From Nonomuraea rubra (GTDB taxonomy: Bacteria; Actinomycetota; Actinomycetes; Streptosporangiales; Streptosporangiaceae): a stretch of 64,000 nt of DNA. How positions within the stretch are numbered: the stretch's first letter is position 1; each line of letters begins with the position of its first letter. The notes beneath the pieces are model-generated. The model did not search any database. It was not told the DNA's origin and saw only the letters and a list, made by a program, of their open reading frames with translations. The stretch is from NCBI RefSeq assembly GCF_014207985.1, contig NZ_JACHMI010000001.1:12197001-12261000 (forward strand), in the 5' to 3' direction. Shown one piece after another: positions 1-11,784 of this stretch. The position numbers and the translations under genes were made by a program.

Positions 1-244
1 GAACGGGCGCCCAGCTCGACGCGGGCGAGTCCGTGCCGCCGATGCCGGTGTCGACCAGCGTCAGCCGGTCGGCCGCGTCGCGGATCAGGTAGCAGTGGAA
101 GTGCAGGATCCACGGCTCGTCGGGGAGCCCGGAGCCGGGGAACAGCTCGGCCGGCGGGCGGCGGATGGCCGGTCCCATGGGGCCGACGGCGTCGCAGAGC
201 GGTGTCACCTCGACGCCGGACACGGTTATCGGTTGATGCGGCAT
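1..244 (-). CDS. MBL-fold metallo-hydrolase, N-terminal part (runs off the window)
   Basis: The reverse strand from an ATG at 242-244 reads 81 codons to the window edge. After a leader with a conserved-looking PLCDAVGPMGP stretch, residues about 45-70 read HFHCYLIRDAADRL followed by TLVDTGIGG. This is the first beta sandwich of metallo-beta-lactamase-fold hydrolases, where the Asp of VDTGIG precedes the metal-binding HxHxDH motif. That motif lies beyond the window, so activity cannot be judged and the substrate is unknown. The gene is read leftward, in the same direction as the small zinc ribbon gene whose stop lies 24 bases upstream of this start, so the two could share a transcript. Family assignment is fairly secure and function is not. 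Confidence 0.7.
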   Translation of the reverse strand, partial: MPHQPITVSGVEVTPLCDAVGPMGPAIRRPPAELFPGSGLPDEPWILHFHCYLIRDAADRLTLVDTGIGGTDSPASSWAPV

Positions 245-267
245 CCAGCCAGATTAGGCGGGCCGGA

Positions 268-411
268 TCAGGCGGCGACAGGCTGGGCGGCGGGAACGTA
301 CTCGTTCTCGAGGTCGGCGGCGTAGACGGCGCGGCGGCAGTTCGCGCACCGGTACATGATCGGGCCTTCGTCCAGCTCGTGGTGGCACCGCGGGCAGTTG
401 ACGGTCTTCAT
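268..411 (-). CDS. Small zinc-ribbon protein, 47 aa
   Basis: An ATG at 409-411 opens 47 codons with a GGGGAG Shine-Dalgarno about 8 bases upstream. Two Cys pairs are visible, CPRC at residues 6-9 and CANC at 22-25, spaced as in a single zinc ribbon. The acidic, Ala/Pro-rich tail (residues 33-47) has no recognisable domain. There is no signal peptide or membrane segment, so it is cytoplasmic. Such tiny ribbons usually bind RNA, DNA or a protein partner, but nothing here identifies one. It lies between the partial MBL gene (same direction) and rho (opposite direction). The spacing of the cysteines and the clean ribosome site make it a real gene. Confidence 0.7.
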   Translation of the reverse strand: MKTVNCPRCHHELDEGPIMYRCANCRRAVYAADLENEYVPAAQPVAA

Positions 412-657
412 GATGGTGCTCCCCCAAGGAGGTTTCTCTGTTTCGTCCCTATGGAACCCTCACCGAGTTGCAGGGACCCTGCATGCCACTTGACACGATG
501 ACGCTGCATCGACGGGGGCTCTGTGCTGCTCGGCACACCGGGGCGCGGTAATTTTCCTCGCTGCACGTTGCCGAGAAGAACATTGTCACGCGGCGGGCCC
601 CGGATTCGCGGGCGAAGCGCCGATTACCGTCCAGGAATAGCCCAAGAGGGCTAGGCG
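412..657. other. Divergent intergenic region between zinc ribbon gene and rho
   Basis: I see no gene here. It must hold the leftward promoter for the zinc ribbon gene. A perfect odd palindrome, GCAGGG-A-CCCTGC, sits at 470-482 and could be an operator. A consensus -35 hexamer TTGACA lies at 490-495 on the plus strand, but no matching -10 follows at 16-18 bases, so I do not call a promoter there. Confidence 0.35.
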
Positions 658-685
658 TTGTATGGGTCGGACGGTGTGGTATCTT
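658..685 (+). promoter_or_regulatory. Candidate rho promoter
   Basis: TTGTAT at 658-663 and TATCTT at 680-685 are separated by 16 bases, a reasonable housekeeping-sigma promoter for an actinomycete. Initiation would be near 692 and leave a leader of about 138 nt before the rho start at 830. This comes from pattern matching only. Confidence 0.35.
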
Positions 686-686
686 G

Positions 687-816
687 CCACCAAGCGTCGA
701 GCTCCAGCTCCGCTTGATCTTCCAAGTCCGGCCCCGGCCCTCCTTCCGCGCAGGGCATGGCCGCCTTTCTTCATCACCTCGCCGGTCCTCGTCCGAGGCT
801 CCGGCGCATCTCCCCC
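687..816 (+). promoter_or_regulatory. C-rich, G-poor leader of rho (possible rut-like region)
   Basis: By hand count this 130-nt leader has about 60 C and 30 G, with many YC steps and long pyrimidine runs (for example GGCCCTCCTTCC and CGCCTTTCTTCATC). The flanking coding DNA has C and G nearly balanced. Rho loads on unstructured C-rich, G-poor RNA, and in E. coli rho limits its own expression by attenuation in its leader. The inference is autogenous control. A continuous reading frame crosses the leader from 662, but its composition does not look coding. Confidence 0.4.
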
Positions 817-829
817 AAAGGGGCTCATC

Positions 830-1939
830 ATGTCTGTGCACACCATTCCTGAGCAGCGTGCCGCCGCTCCGGTCCGCCACGTGGCGGGGCTTCTGGACAT
901 ACGCGACAAGTCCGCGTTCATCCGGGCCGGCCACCTGCCGGGGCCTGGCGACGTACGCCTGACCCCCGAGAAGGTACGCCAGTGGGACCTGCGTCCCGGT
1001 GACCACGTCACCGCGTCCTTCGACGGGAACAAGCTGGTCCGGGTCGAGTCGGTCAACGGCGCCACGTCGTGGCGTGACCGGCCCGCGTTCGACCGGCTCA
1101 CCCCCGTACATCCGACCGAGCGGCTCACCATCGAGACGGAGTCGCTCAGCACGCGCGTCATCGACCTGTTCGCGCCCATCGGCAAGGGGCAGCGCGGCCT
1201 CATCGTGGCGCCGCCCAAGGCCGGCAAGACCATGGTCCTCCAGGCGCTGGCCGCCGGGATCGCCCGCAACAACCCCGAAGTGCACCTCATGGTGCTGCTG
1301 GTGGGCGAGCGGCCGGAGGAGGTCACCGAGATGCGCGCCACCATCGCGGGCGAGGTCTTCTCCTCGACCTTCGACCACCCCGACCGCGACCACGCCGCGC
1401 TCGCCGAGCTGGCCATCGAGCGCGCCAAGCGCCTCGTGGAGTCGGGGCGTGACGTGGTCGTGCTGCTCGACTCGCTGACGCGGCTGGGCCGGGCCTACAA
1501 CAACCTCACGCCGCCCGGCGGGCGCGTCCTCACGGGCGGCATCGACGCCCGGGCGCTCTACCCGCCCAAGCGCTTCTTCGGCGCCGCGCGCAACGTCGAG
1601 GGCGGCGGCTCCCTGACCATCCTCGCCACGGCCCTGGTGGACACGGGGTCGCGGATGGACAACAACCTGTACGAGGAGTTCAAGGGGACGGGGAACATGG
1701 AGCTGCACCTCGTCCGCGAGCTGGCGGAACGCCGCCTCTTCCCCGCCGTGGACCTCGACGCCTCGGGCACCAGGCGCGAGGAGATCCTCATGCACTCCGC
1801 CGAGCAGCAGGTGGTGTGGCGGCTGCGCCGCATGCTGACGTCGCTGGAGAAGCAGCAGGGCCTCGAGATCCTCGTGGACAAGCTCCGCTCCACCCCCTCC
1901 AACGCCGCCTTCCTCCTGGAAGCGGCCAACGCCGCCTGA
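830..1939 (+). CDS. rho: Transcription termination factor Rho, compact form (369 aa)
   Basis: This is a hexameric RNA-dependent ATPase/translocase that ends transcription. The start at 830 gives a protein beginning close to the RNA-binding domain: residues about 15-70 (VAGLLDIRDKSAFIRAGHL, then LRPGDHVTA) look like a shortened Rho cold-shock/OB domain, and the usual N-terminal helical domain is absent. The motor is intact. Walker A is PPKAGKT with Lys133, Walker B is VVVLLDS with Asp214, the Q-loop is LTGGIDARAL, the R-loop is EEFKGTGN, and RNVEGGGSLTILATAL is near identical to other Rho proteins. Actinomycetes normally carry a much larger Rho with an Arg/Asp/Asn-rich insert, so this is probably a second paralogue. 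A start at 662 would add 56 residues of noncoding-looking sequence and is rejected. Confidence 0.9.
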   Translation: MSVHTIPEQRAAAPVRHVAGLLDIRDKSAFIRAGHLPGPGDVRLTPEKVRQWDLRPGDHVTASFDGNKLVRVESVNGATSWRDRPAFDRLTPVHPTERLTIETESLSTRVIDLFAPIGKGQRGLIVAPPKAGKTMVLQALAAGIARNNPEVHLMVLLVGERPEEVTEMRATIAGEVFSSTFDHPDRDHAALAELAIERAKRLVESGRDVVVLLDSLTRLGRAYNNLTPPGGRVLTGGIDARALYPPKRFFGAARNVEGGGSLTILATALVDTGSRMDNNLYEEFKGTGNMELHLVRELAERRLFPAVDLDASGTRREEILMHSAEQQVVWRLRRMLTSLEKQQGLEILVDKLRSTPSNAAFLLEAANAA

Positions 1940-1967
1940 CCGCCGGCCGTGCACCACAATGGGCCCC

Positions 1968-3002
1968 ATGCTGGCTGACATCGTCGATTACCTCATCTGC
2001 CCCGTCTGCGGCGCCGATCTGCGCCTGGTGGCGGCGACCCTGCGATGCGCCGGCAACCACAGCTTCGACGTGGCCAAGCAGGGCTATGTGAGCCTCCTCA
2101 CCGGCTCCGGGCAGCCGGGCACCGCCGACACCACCGAGATGGTGGCCGCCAGGGCGGCCTTCCTCGACCGGGGCCACTACGCCCCGCTGGCGGACGCGGT
2201 GGCGCAGGCCGTACGGGCACACCTGGAGAACGTTCCAGGAAAACATGAGTCCTCTACGGAAACCAATGACGGCGCGGAGTTGAGGGCGTACCGTGGGGCT
2301 GAAGTGGAGGCCGGTTCCGGCGCGGCGCCTGCGGGCGGCGGGCGGGAGCCGGAAGGCGTCGAGGGCCACCGCGCGGAGGGCAGGACCGCACCGGTGATCG
2401 TCGACGCGGGCGCGGGCACCGGGCACTACCTGGCGGCCGTGCTCAACGCGGTGAACGATGGCATCGGGATGGCGTTCGATGTGTCGAAGCACGCTGTACG
2501 CCGGGCGGCGCGGGTGCATCCCAGGGCAGGGGCGTTCGTGGCCGACGTGTGGCGCCCGCTTCCGATCAGGAGCGGGGTGGCTGATGTGGTGATCGATGTT
2601 TTCGCGCCCAGGAACGGGCCCGAATTCCGGCGCGTTCTGCGGCCGGGAGGCGCGGCGGTGGTCGTCACCCCGGCGCCCGGGCATCTCAGCCCGCTGGTCG
2701 AGGAGCTCGGGCTGCTCTCCGTCGACGAGGAGAAGGAGCGCAGGGTGGCCCGGAGCCTGGAGGGGTTCGCCGAGACCGGGCGGCGCTCGATCGAGTTCGA
2801 GATGGAGCTGGGGCCCGGCGAGATCGCCCAGGTGGTCGGGATGGGGCCGAGTGCGTGGCATCACCAGGCGAACACGCTCGATGAGCGTATCGCCGCATTT
2901 GTCTCCCGAAATGTCGCGAATGGACAGCAAAAAGTAGTAACGCGCGCCGCGTTTCATCTGTCTATCTTCGAGCCGGCACAGCGATCAAGACCTGTTCCTT
3001 GA
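1968..3002 (+). CDS. RlmA-type 23S rRNA (guanine-N1)-methyltransferase-like protein
   Basis: The N-terminus MLADIVDYLICPVCGADL followed by LRCAGNHSFDVAKQGYVSLL is the zinc ribbon and substrate loop of the RlmA family (RlmA-I and TlrB/RlmA-II, which methylate G745 or G748 of 23S rRNA). The SAM-binding motif I is VIVDAGAGTGHYL, and VVIDVFAPRNGPEFRRVL and LRPGGAAVVVTPAPGHL follow in the expected order. An ATG at 1959 would add three residues, and I chose 1968 because the family starts at ML. Between the ribbon and motif I is a Gly/Glu-rich insert of about 50 residues not normally present there. Its DNA (about 2230-2390) is less GC-rich than its surroundings. The gene follows rho by 28 bases and may be co-transcribed. 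Whether it gives macrolide resistance cannot be told. Confidence 0.8.
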   Translation: MLADIVDYLICPVCGADLRLVAATLRCAGNHSFDVAKQGYVSLLTGSGQPGTADTTEMVAARAAFLDRGHYAPLADAVAQAVRAHLENVPGKHESSTETNDGAELRAYRGAEVEAGSGAAPAGGGREPEGVEGHRAEGRTAPVIVDAGAGTGHYLAAVLNAVNDGIGMAFDVSKHAVRRAARVHPRAGAFVADVWRPLPIRSGVADVVIDVFAPRNGPEFRRVLRPGGAAVVVTPAPGHLSPLVEELGLLSVDEEKERRVARSLEGFAETGRRSIEFEMELGPGEIAQVVGMGPSAWHHQANTLDERIAAFVSRNVANGQQKVVTRAAFHLSIFEPAQRSRPVP

Positions 3003-3146
3003 CGGACCTGTGCGACTGGTGTTACTGATGGGGCATTTAGTCCGAAATTCCCCCACATTATCGGAGTATTTCCCCGGCACAGGCGCAATACTGGACGGCA
3101 TCCCGGGCCCGGAGGCGCGGGACATCAACGGGAGGGGGCGCGCCGG

Positions 3147-4913
3147 ATGAAGGCGGAGGAACGCTGGCAGGCCAGGTTCCGGGCGTCGCGCATGACGCTG
3201 CCGTCCTGGGCGCGCCAGGCCCCGAACCGCGCCGTCTACCGCTCCAACGGCACGGGCAAGTGGGAGGTCTACGCGTGGGACCGCGTGACCGGCGCCACCC
3301 GCCAGGTCACCGACCAGCCCAAGGGCACCGCGTACGCCGCGATCGACCCCACCGGCCAGTGGATCTACTGGTTCGCCGACACCGACGGCGACGAGTACGG
3401 CGGGTGGTGGCGCCAGCCGTTCACCGGCGGCCCCGACGAGCCGATCGCCCCCGGCCTGCCGCCGGGCCAGCCCGGCGGCATCGCGCTGTCCACGACCGGC
3501 GTCGCGGCGATCAGCCTGGCCGGCGAGGGCACGTTCCGCATCCACCTGGTACGCCCCGGCCAGCCGGCCGAGACGCTGTACGAGCACACCGAGGCCGCCT
3601 GGGTGGCCGCCATGTCGCTCGACGGCTCCCTCATCGCCATCAACCACGGCGAGTACGGCGACTTCCGGCACCCGGCGCTGCGCGTCGTACGCGAGAACGG
3701 CCACGTCGTCGGCGAGCTGCACGACGGCCCCGCCAAGGGCGTGGTCGGCCTCAGCTTCGCCCCGATCGTCGGCGACCGCCGCCTGCTGGCCCTGCACGAG
3801 CGCCGCCGGCGCCAGGAGCCCCTGGTCTGGGACCCGGTGACGGGCGAGCAGCGCGAGATCTGGCTGCGCGACGCGGGCGACCTGGACGCCGAGTGGTACG
3901 ACGACGGCCGCGGCCTGCTCATCCTGCGCGACGACCGCGCCCGCAGCTACCTGCACCGCTACGACCTCCGCGGCGGCGGCCTGACCCCCATCGAGACGCC
4001 GCACGGCGTGATCGACGAGGCCACGCCGCGGCCCGGCGGCCACGTCGAGTACTCCTGGTCCAGCGCCTCGCGCCCGCCGGTCGTCCGGTCGAGCAACGGC
4101 CAGGTCGTGGTCAACCCCATCGGCCCGCCTGCGCCCCCGAGCGTCCCGGTGGAGGACATCGACGTGGAGGGCGAGGGCGGCCGCATCCACGCGCTGGTCT
4201 CCAAGCCCGAGTTCGGCGCGGCCCCCTACCCGACGGTCTTCCTGCTGCACGGCGGCCCGACGGCGCACGACCGCGACGCGTTCTCCCCGACGGTGGCGGC
4301 CTGGGTGGACGCCGGGTTCGCGGTGGTCCGGGCCAACTACCGGGGCTCGACCGGCTACGGCTCGGCCTGGCGCGACGCGCTGCACGGCGACGTGGGGCAC
4401 ATCGAGCTGGCCGACGTGGCGGCCGTGCGGCAGTGGGTGGTGGACCACGGCATCGCCGACCCCGGCAAGACCGTGCTGGCCGGCACGGCGTGGGGCGGCT
4501 ACCTGACGCTGCTCGGCCTCGGCACCCAGCCCGACCTGTGGGCGTGCGGCATCGCCGCGGTGCCGATCGCCTGCCACCAGACCTCGTACGAGGACGAGGC
4601 GGAGAGCCTGCGCGCCTACCATCGCGCGCTGCTCGGCGGCTCGCCCGAGGAGCAGCCCGAGCGGTACGCGGCCAGCTCCCCGATCACCTACGTCGACCAG
4701 GTCAAGAGCCCGCTGCTGATCCTCGCGGGCGAGAACGACACGCGCTGCCCGCTGCGCCAGATCGAGAAGTACGTCACCAAGCTCGAAGAGCACGGCCGCC
4801 ACCACGAGGTCTACACCTACGACGCCATCCGGGGCTCCCTCGTGGTCTCCGAGCGGATCGCGCAGACGGCGCTGCAGCTCGACTTCGCCCGCAAGCACGT
4901 GGGTGCGCCGTGA
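3147..4913 (+). CDS. S9 prolyl-oligopeptidase-like protein, catalytic residues lost
   Basis: The 588-aa protein has the S9 peptidase layout: a beta-propeller-like N-terminal half (repeats ending VTG..RQVTDQPKG and VTGEQREIW) and a C-terminal alpha/beta hydrolase domain (YPTVFLLHGGPTAHDRDAFSP, ANYRGSTGYG, PLLILAGENDTRCP). The nucleophile elbow, normally GxSxGG, reads GTAWGG, so Ala448 replaces the Ser. The acid Asp531 is kept. Where the family has a GHG-type loop carrying the catalytic His, this protein has YDAIRGS, placing Arg562 there. The reading frame is unbroken and codon use is normal, so it looks like a maintained pseudoenzyme, not a decaying gene. No signal peptide is present. It may act as a binding or scaffold protein. 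Confidence 0.8.
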   Translation: MKAEERWQARFRASRMTLPSWARQAPNRAVYRSNGTGKWEVYAWDRVTGATRQVTDQPKGTAYAAIDPTGQWIYWFADTDGDEYGGWWRQPFTGGPDEPIAPGLPPGQPGGIALSTTGVAAISLAGEGTFRIHLVRPGQPAETLYEHTEAAWVAAMSLDGSLIAINHGEYGDFRHPALRVVRENGHVVGELHDGPAKGVVGLSFAPIVGDRRLLALHERRRRQEPLVWDPVTGEQREIWLRDAGDLDAEWYDDGRGLLILRDDRARSYLHRYDLRGGGLTPIETPHGVIDEATPRPGGHVEYSWSSASRPPVVRSSNGQVVVNPIGPPAPPSVPVEDIDVEGEGGRIHALVSKPEFGAAPYPTVFLLHGGPTAHDRDAFSPTVAAWVDAGFAVVRANYRGSTGYGSAWRDALHGDVGHIELADVAAVRQWVVDHGIADPGKTVLAGTAWGGYLTLLGLGTQPDLWACGIAAVPIACHQTSYEDEAESLRAYHRALLGGSPEEQPERYAASSPITYVDQVKSPLLILAGENDTRCPLRQIEKYVTKLEEHGRHHEVYTYDAIRGSLVVSERIAQTALQLDFARKHVGAP

Positions 4914-4938
4914 CACTTGTCACGCTCTGAAACCGTTC

Positions 4939-4999
4939 CTGACTACGGCCCTTGACGCTCGGCCAGCGCGCCTGTCATCATCTCGCCACCCGTAGTCAG
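4939..4999. terminator. Long-loop inverted repeat between convergent genes
   Basis: CTGACTACGG at 4939-4948 is matched exactly by CCGTAGTCAG at 4990-4999, a 10-bp stem with a 41-base loop. It sits between the convergent ends of the S9-like gene and the PP2C gene. There is no T-run, so if it works as a terminator it may need Rho. Position is the main support. Confidence 0.35.
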
Positions 5000-5026
5000 C
5001 CCGAAAGGCGCACCTTGACCAGCAGC

Positions 5027-6568
5027 TCAGCGGGCGCGCAGCACCACGATCGCCAGGTCGTCGGCGCTCGGCTCGGAGGCGAACTCCGCGGCGCCCCTGC
5101 GGATGCGCTCGGCCACGGCCCTGGCCGACAACCCGGCGCACTCGGCCAGCAGCTTGGCCAGCCCGCCGTCGTCGTCGAGCAGCCGCCCGCCGGAGCGCCG
5201 CTCGGTCACCCCGTCGGTCACGGCCAGCAGCACGTCGCCGTGGTCGAGATGCACGGTGTCGGCCTCGAAGACGACCTCGTGGAAGACCCCCAGCAACGAC
5301 TGCGGCGTGGTCACCGCCTCGACCTTGCCGCTCGGCTTGAGCCGCAGCGCCTCGGGGTGCCCGGCGGAGACGAGCCGCACCTCCAGCCCGTCGGGCACGG
5401 GCGTGATGTCGCCGTGCAGCAGCGTGAGGAACCTCGCCCGCTCGCCCTCCTCCAGGATCGCCTGGTTGAGCCGGCCGAGCACGGCCGCCACGCCGTAGCC
5501 CTCGCGAGCCAGCAGGCGCAGCGTGTGGCGGGCCAGGCCGGTCACGGCGGCGGCCTCGGGGCCGGTGCCGCAGACGTCGCCGATGGCGAAGCGCCAGGAG
5601 TCGTCGCCCGCCTTGAACAGGTCGTAGAAGTCGCCGCCGACCTCGTTGGCCTCGCCGGCGGGCTCGTAGATGACGCCGTAGTCGAGACCGGGCACCTCGG
5701 GCTCGTTCGGCGGGAGCAGGCTGCGCTGCAGGGCGCGGTTGGCGGCGGCCTGCTGCGCGTAGAGCCTGGCGTTGTCCGTGGCCAGCGCGGCGCGCCTGCC
5801 GATGTCCTCGGCGAACTGGATGACCTCGTCGGGGAAGCGGTCGGGCCGGCCCAGGCACATCATGCCGAGGCCGCGGCCGCGCGCCGTCAGCGGCACGGCG
5901 AGCACCTGCGACTCGGGCAGGTGGATCATGGAGGTCACGCGCGTGTCGGCGGCGTCGACGTCCATGTCCGCGAGCTGCTCGCGCAGGCCGTCGATCCTGG
6001 CCTCGTCGGCGTGCCAGAGGTAGACCAGCCGCAGCGGCCCGGAGTTGTCGGAGGTGTAGACGGCGCACCAGCTCGACAGCCGCGGCACCACCACCTGGGC
6101 GATGATCGCCGGCACCATGTCGGGGTCGAGCGTGCCCGCCAGCAGGTCACTCGCGTCGGCCAGGAACCCCAGCCAGTGCGGCCCGCGGCTGCTCTCCTCC
6201 AGCCATTCGGCTGCCACCCGGTCAGCGGAGCCAGGTAGCGTGAGCCTTGCCCAATGGACACGGGAATCGCCCGCAAAGGTGACTCCCCACTCCTCGACGT
6301 TGACGGAAGGAGCCTTCGGATCGCTCTGGGAGAGGTTTCGCTGGCGCAACTCCACCTGGACTGCGTCCCCGAAATGCTTCCAAATCACCTCAAACGGCTC
6401 GTCAGCGACCTGCTCGGCCAGATCCGCGGCGACCTGTTCTGCAGTATGGAGCACGCCGCCGGTGGCCCACGCGGTCATCACCTCGCGCGTGAACCTCATC
6501 GCAGCCGTCACAGCGGTCTCGCCGGGCGCGAACGTCGCAGCGAGCACCGCATGGGGAGAAGCAGTCAT
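5027..6568 (-). CDS. GAF + SpoIIE-type PP2C phosphatase with a degenerate RsbW-like N-terminus
   Basis: The 513-aa product starts at ATG 6566-6568; a TTG at 6613 would add 15 residues. Residues about 8-80 (FAPGETAVTAAMRFTREVMTAW, and further on ADLAEQVADEPF) match the RsbW/SpoIIAB-like ATPase fold in pattern, but the N-box Asn (SELVTNA in the family) is gone. A GAF-type sensor spans about 130-265. The SpoIIE/PPM phosphatase follows from about 280, with metal-site motifs GGDFYDLF, GDVCGTG, LLAVTDGVTE and SADDLAIVVL. Such enzymes dephosphorylate anti-anti-sigma (STAS) proteins in partner-switching pathways. It diverges from the giant hybrid kinase across about 120 bases, which suggests a common signalling role. 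No STAS gene is in the window. Confidence 0.85.
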   Translation of the reverse strand: MTASPHAVLAATFAPGETAVTAAMRFTREVMTAWATGGVLHTAEQVAADLAEQVADEPFEVIWKHFGDAVQVELRQRNLSQSDPKAPSVNVEEWGVTFAGDSRVHWARLTLPGSADRVAAEWLEESSRGPHWLGFLADASDLLAGTLDPDMVPAIIAQVVVPRLSSWCAVYTSDNSGPLRLVYLWHADEARIDGLREQLADMDVDAADTRVTSMIHLPESQVLAVPLTARGRGLGMMCLGRPDRFPDEVIQFAEDIGRRAALATDNARLYAQQAAANRALQRSLLPPNEPEVPGLDYGVIYEPAGEANEVGGDFYDLFKAGDDSWRFAIGDVCGTGPEAAAVTGLARHTLRLLAREGYGVAAVLGRLNQAILEEGERARFLTLLHGDITPVPDGLEVRLVSAGHPEALRLKPSGKVEAVTTPQSLLGVFHEVVFEADTVHLDHGDVLLAVTDGVTERRSGGRLLDDDGGLAKLLAECAGLSARAVAERIRRGAAEFASEPSADDLAIVVLRAR

Positions 6569-6689
6569 CCCAACGTGCCTACCACACTTCCCGCTGACTT
6601 GGGGTAAATCCAAGGACAGGACTACGAGCTACTCATCGTGACAGACTTGAATCACTCGCCGTGCGGCAGCGACGAGTGAAGGAGGCCCC
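6569..6689. promoter_or_regulatory. Divergent promoter region, phosphatase / hybrid kinase
   Basis: These 121 bases lie between two divergent starts and are more AT-rich than the flanks. A strong ribosome site AAGGAGG precedes the kinase ATG at 6690. Half-sites CACTCG and CGAGTG flank a 13-base gap near 6653-6677. I cannot fix either promoter with confidence. Confidence 0.3.
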
Positions 6690-10871
<4,182 letters not shown>

Positions 10872-10874
10872 TCG

Positions 10875-11504
10875 ATGCCGGATCGTGCCAAGATCCTCCT
10901 CGTCGATGACCGCGAGGAGAACCTGATCGCCCTCGAAGCCATCCTCAGCTCGCTCGACCTGGTGCCCGTGCGTGCCAGGTCGGGTGAGGAGGCGCTCAAG
11001 GCGCTGCTCAACACCGAGTTCGCGCTCATCCTGCTGGACGTGCGGATGCCCGGCATGGACGGCTTCGAGACCGCCGCGCACATCAAGCGGCGGGAGCGTA
11101 CCCGTAACATCCCGATCATCTTCCTGACCGTGGTGGACAGCGCTCCCGACTACGCCTTCCGCGGCTACGCGGCGGGCGCGGTGGACTACCTGACCAAGCC
11201 GTTCGACCCGTGGGTGCTGCGGGCGAAGGTGTCGGTGTTCACCGAGCTGTACAACATGAACAAGCGCCTGGCCGAACAGGCGTCGATGCTCCGCGACCGC
11301 CTCAGCGGTGAGCTGCCGCCGGGGGCGGGCGACCACGCGTCCGTGCTGCCCGAGCTGTCGCGGCGGCTGACGGCGGTGGAGGACGAGCTGGCCAGGGTCA
11401 GGGAGCTGGCCCGCAAGTCGCAGGACCCCGCTCTGGCCGTACCGCTGACCGATCTGACCGATCGCCTGAGTCATTTGCGCGCCGGGTTCGACGCGCTCTC
11501 CTGA
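10875..11504 (+). CDS. Stand-alone receiver protein with C-terminal coiled coil
   Basis: The 209-aa product starts three bases after the hybrid kinase stop. Residues 5-125 are a complete receiver: acidic pair DD in LLVDDREEN, phospho-Asp in LILLDVRMPGMDG, Thr in IIFLTVVDS and Lys in YLTKPFDP. The remainder (about 130-209) is Glu/Arg/Leu-rich and helical-looking, with no DNA-binding or enzymatic output domain. It is therefore likely a phosphorelay intermediate or a protein-interaction output for the upstream kinase. Proteins of this type occur directly downstream of poly-HAMP hybrid kinases in actinomycetes, which fits the close spacing. Confidence 0.88.
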   Translation: MPDRAKILLVDDREENLIALEAILSSLDLVPVRARSGEEALKALLNTEFALILLDVRMPGMDGFETAAHIKRRERTRNIPIIFLTVVDSAPDYAFRGYAAGAVDYLTKPFDPWVLRAKVSVFTELYNMNKRLAEQASMLRDRLSGELPPGAGDHASVLPELSRRLTAVEDELARVRELARKSQDPALAVPLTDLTDRLSHLRAGFDALS

Positions 11505-11784
11505 TCTCGCCGCACCACCCCCGGGACCCGTGTCCGCCCGGGGGTGATTCATGTGGCCGCCCGTAGGCTTCGGGGTCGTCAGCGGAGCGGGGTCGTGGCC
11601 GGCAGGGAGCCTGGCGAGTCCGCGCTCGCCGCGCTCAGGAGAGTCTTCATGGAGGCGGCCTGGCACGGGAGACGGGGATCTGGGGCCGGTGCCGCGGGTG
11701 GTGGCGGCCTGCCGGGTGTTCGAGCTCCTGGAGCCGTTGTTCGGAAGCTATGCGGTGCGCTGATGAGGGCGTACGTGGAACCGG
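11505..11784. other. Intergenic, no supported gene
   Basis: These 280 bases separate the receiver gene (plus) from the NYN gene (minus). A short plus-strand frame at 11551-11763 would give 70 residues ending FELLEPLFGSYAVR. It has no good ribosome site and no recognisable motif, so I leave it out. CACCCCCGGG at 11515-11524 and CCCGGGGGTG at 11536-11545 form a perfect 10-bp stem just after the receiver stop and could be its terminator. Confidence 0.35.

Noticed and set aside
490..518. Promoter with consensus TTGACA upstream of rho
   Set aside because: No acceptable -10 lies at 16-18 bases; the spaced region is GC-rich (GGGGG).
662..829. N-terminal extension of Rho by 56 residues
   Set aside because: The sequence is C-rich without coding bias, lacks Rho domain similarity and contains the likely start site and leader. 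The ATG at 830 begins a typical N-terminus.
449..1981. A 510-codon open frame on the minus strand over rho
   Set aside because: It is the antisense shadow of rho. The product is Arg/His/Gly-rich without domain pattern, and rho on the plus strand is unmistakable. Other long antisense frames (for example 32425-34896, 46036-48090 and 7629-10526 minus) were dropped for the same reason.
3147..4913. S9-like gene as a frameshifted pseudogene
   Set aside because: The frame is continuous through the whole hydrolase domain, the catalytic Asp and structural motifs are kept, and codon use is normal. Substitution, not frameshift, removed Ser and His.
11551..11763. 70-aa frame between the receiver and NYN genes
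   Set aside because: No ribosome site and no recognisable motif; overlapping frames look equally plausible.
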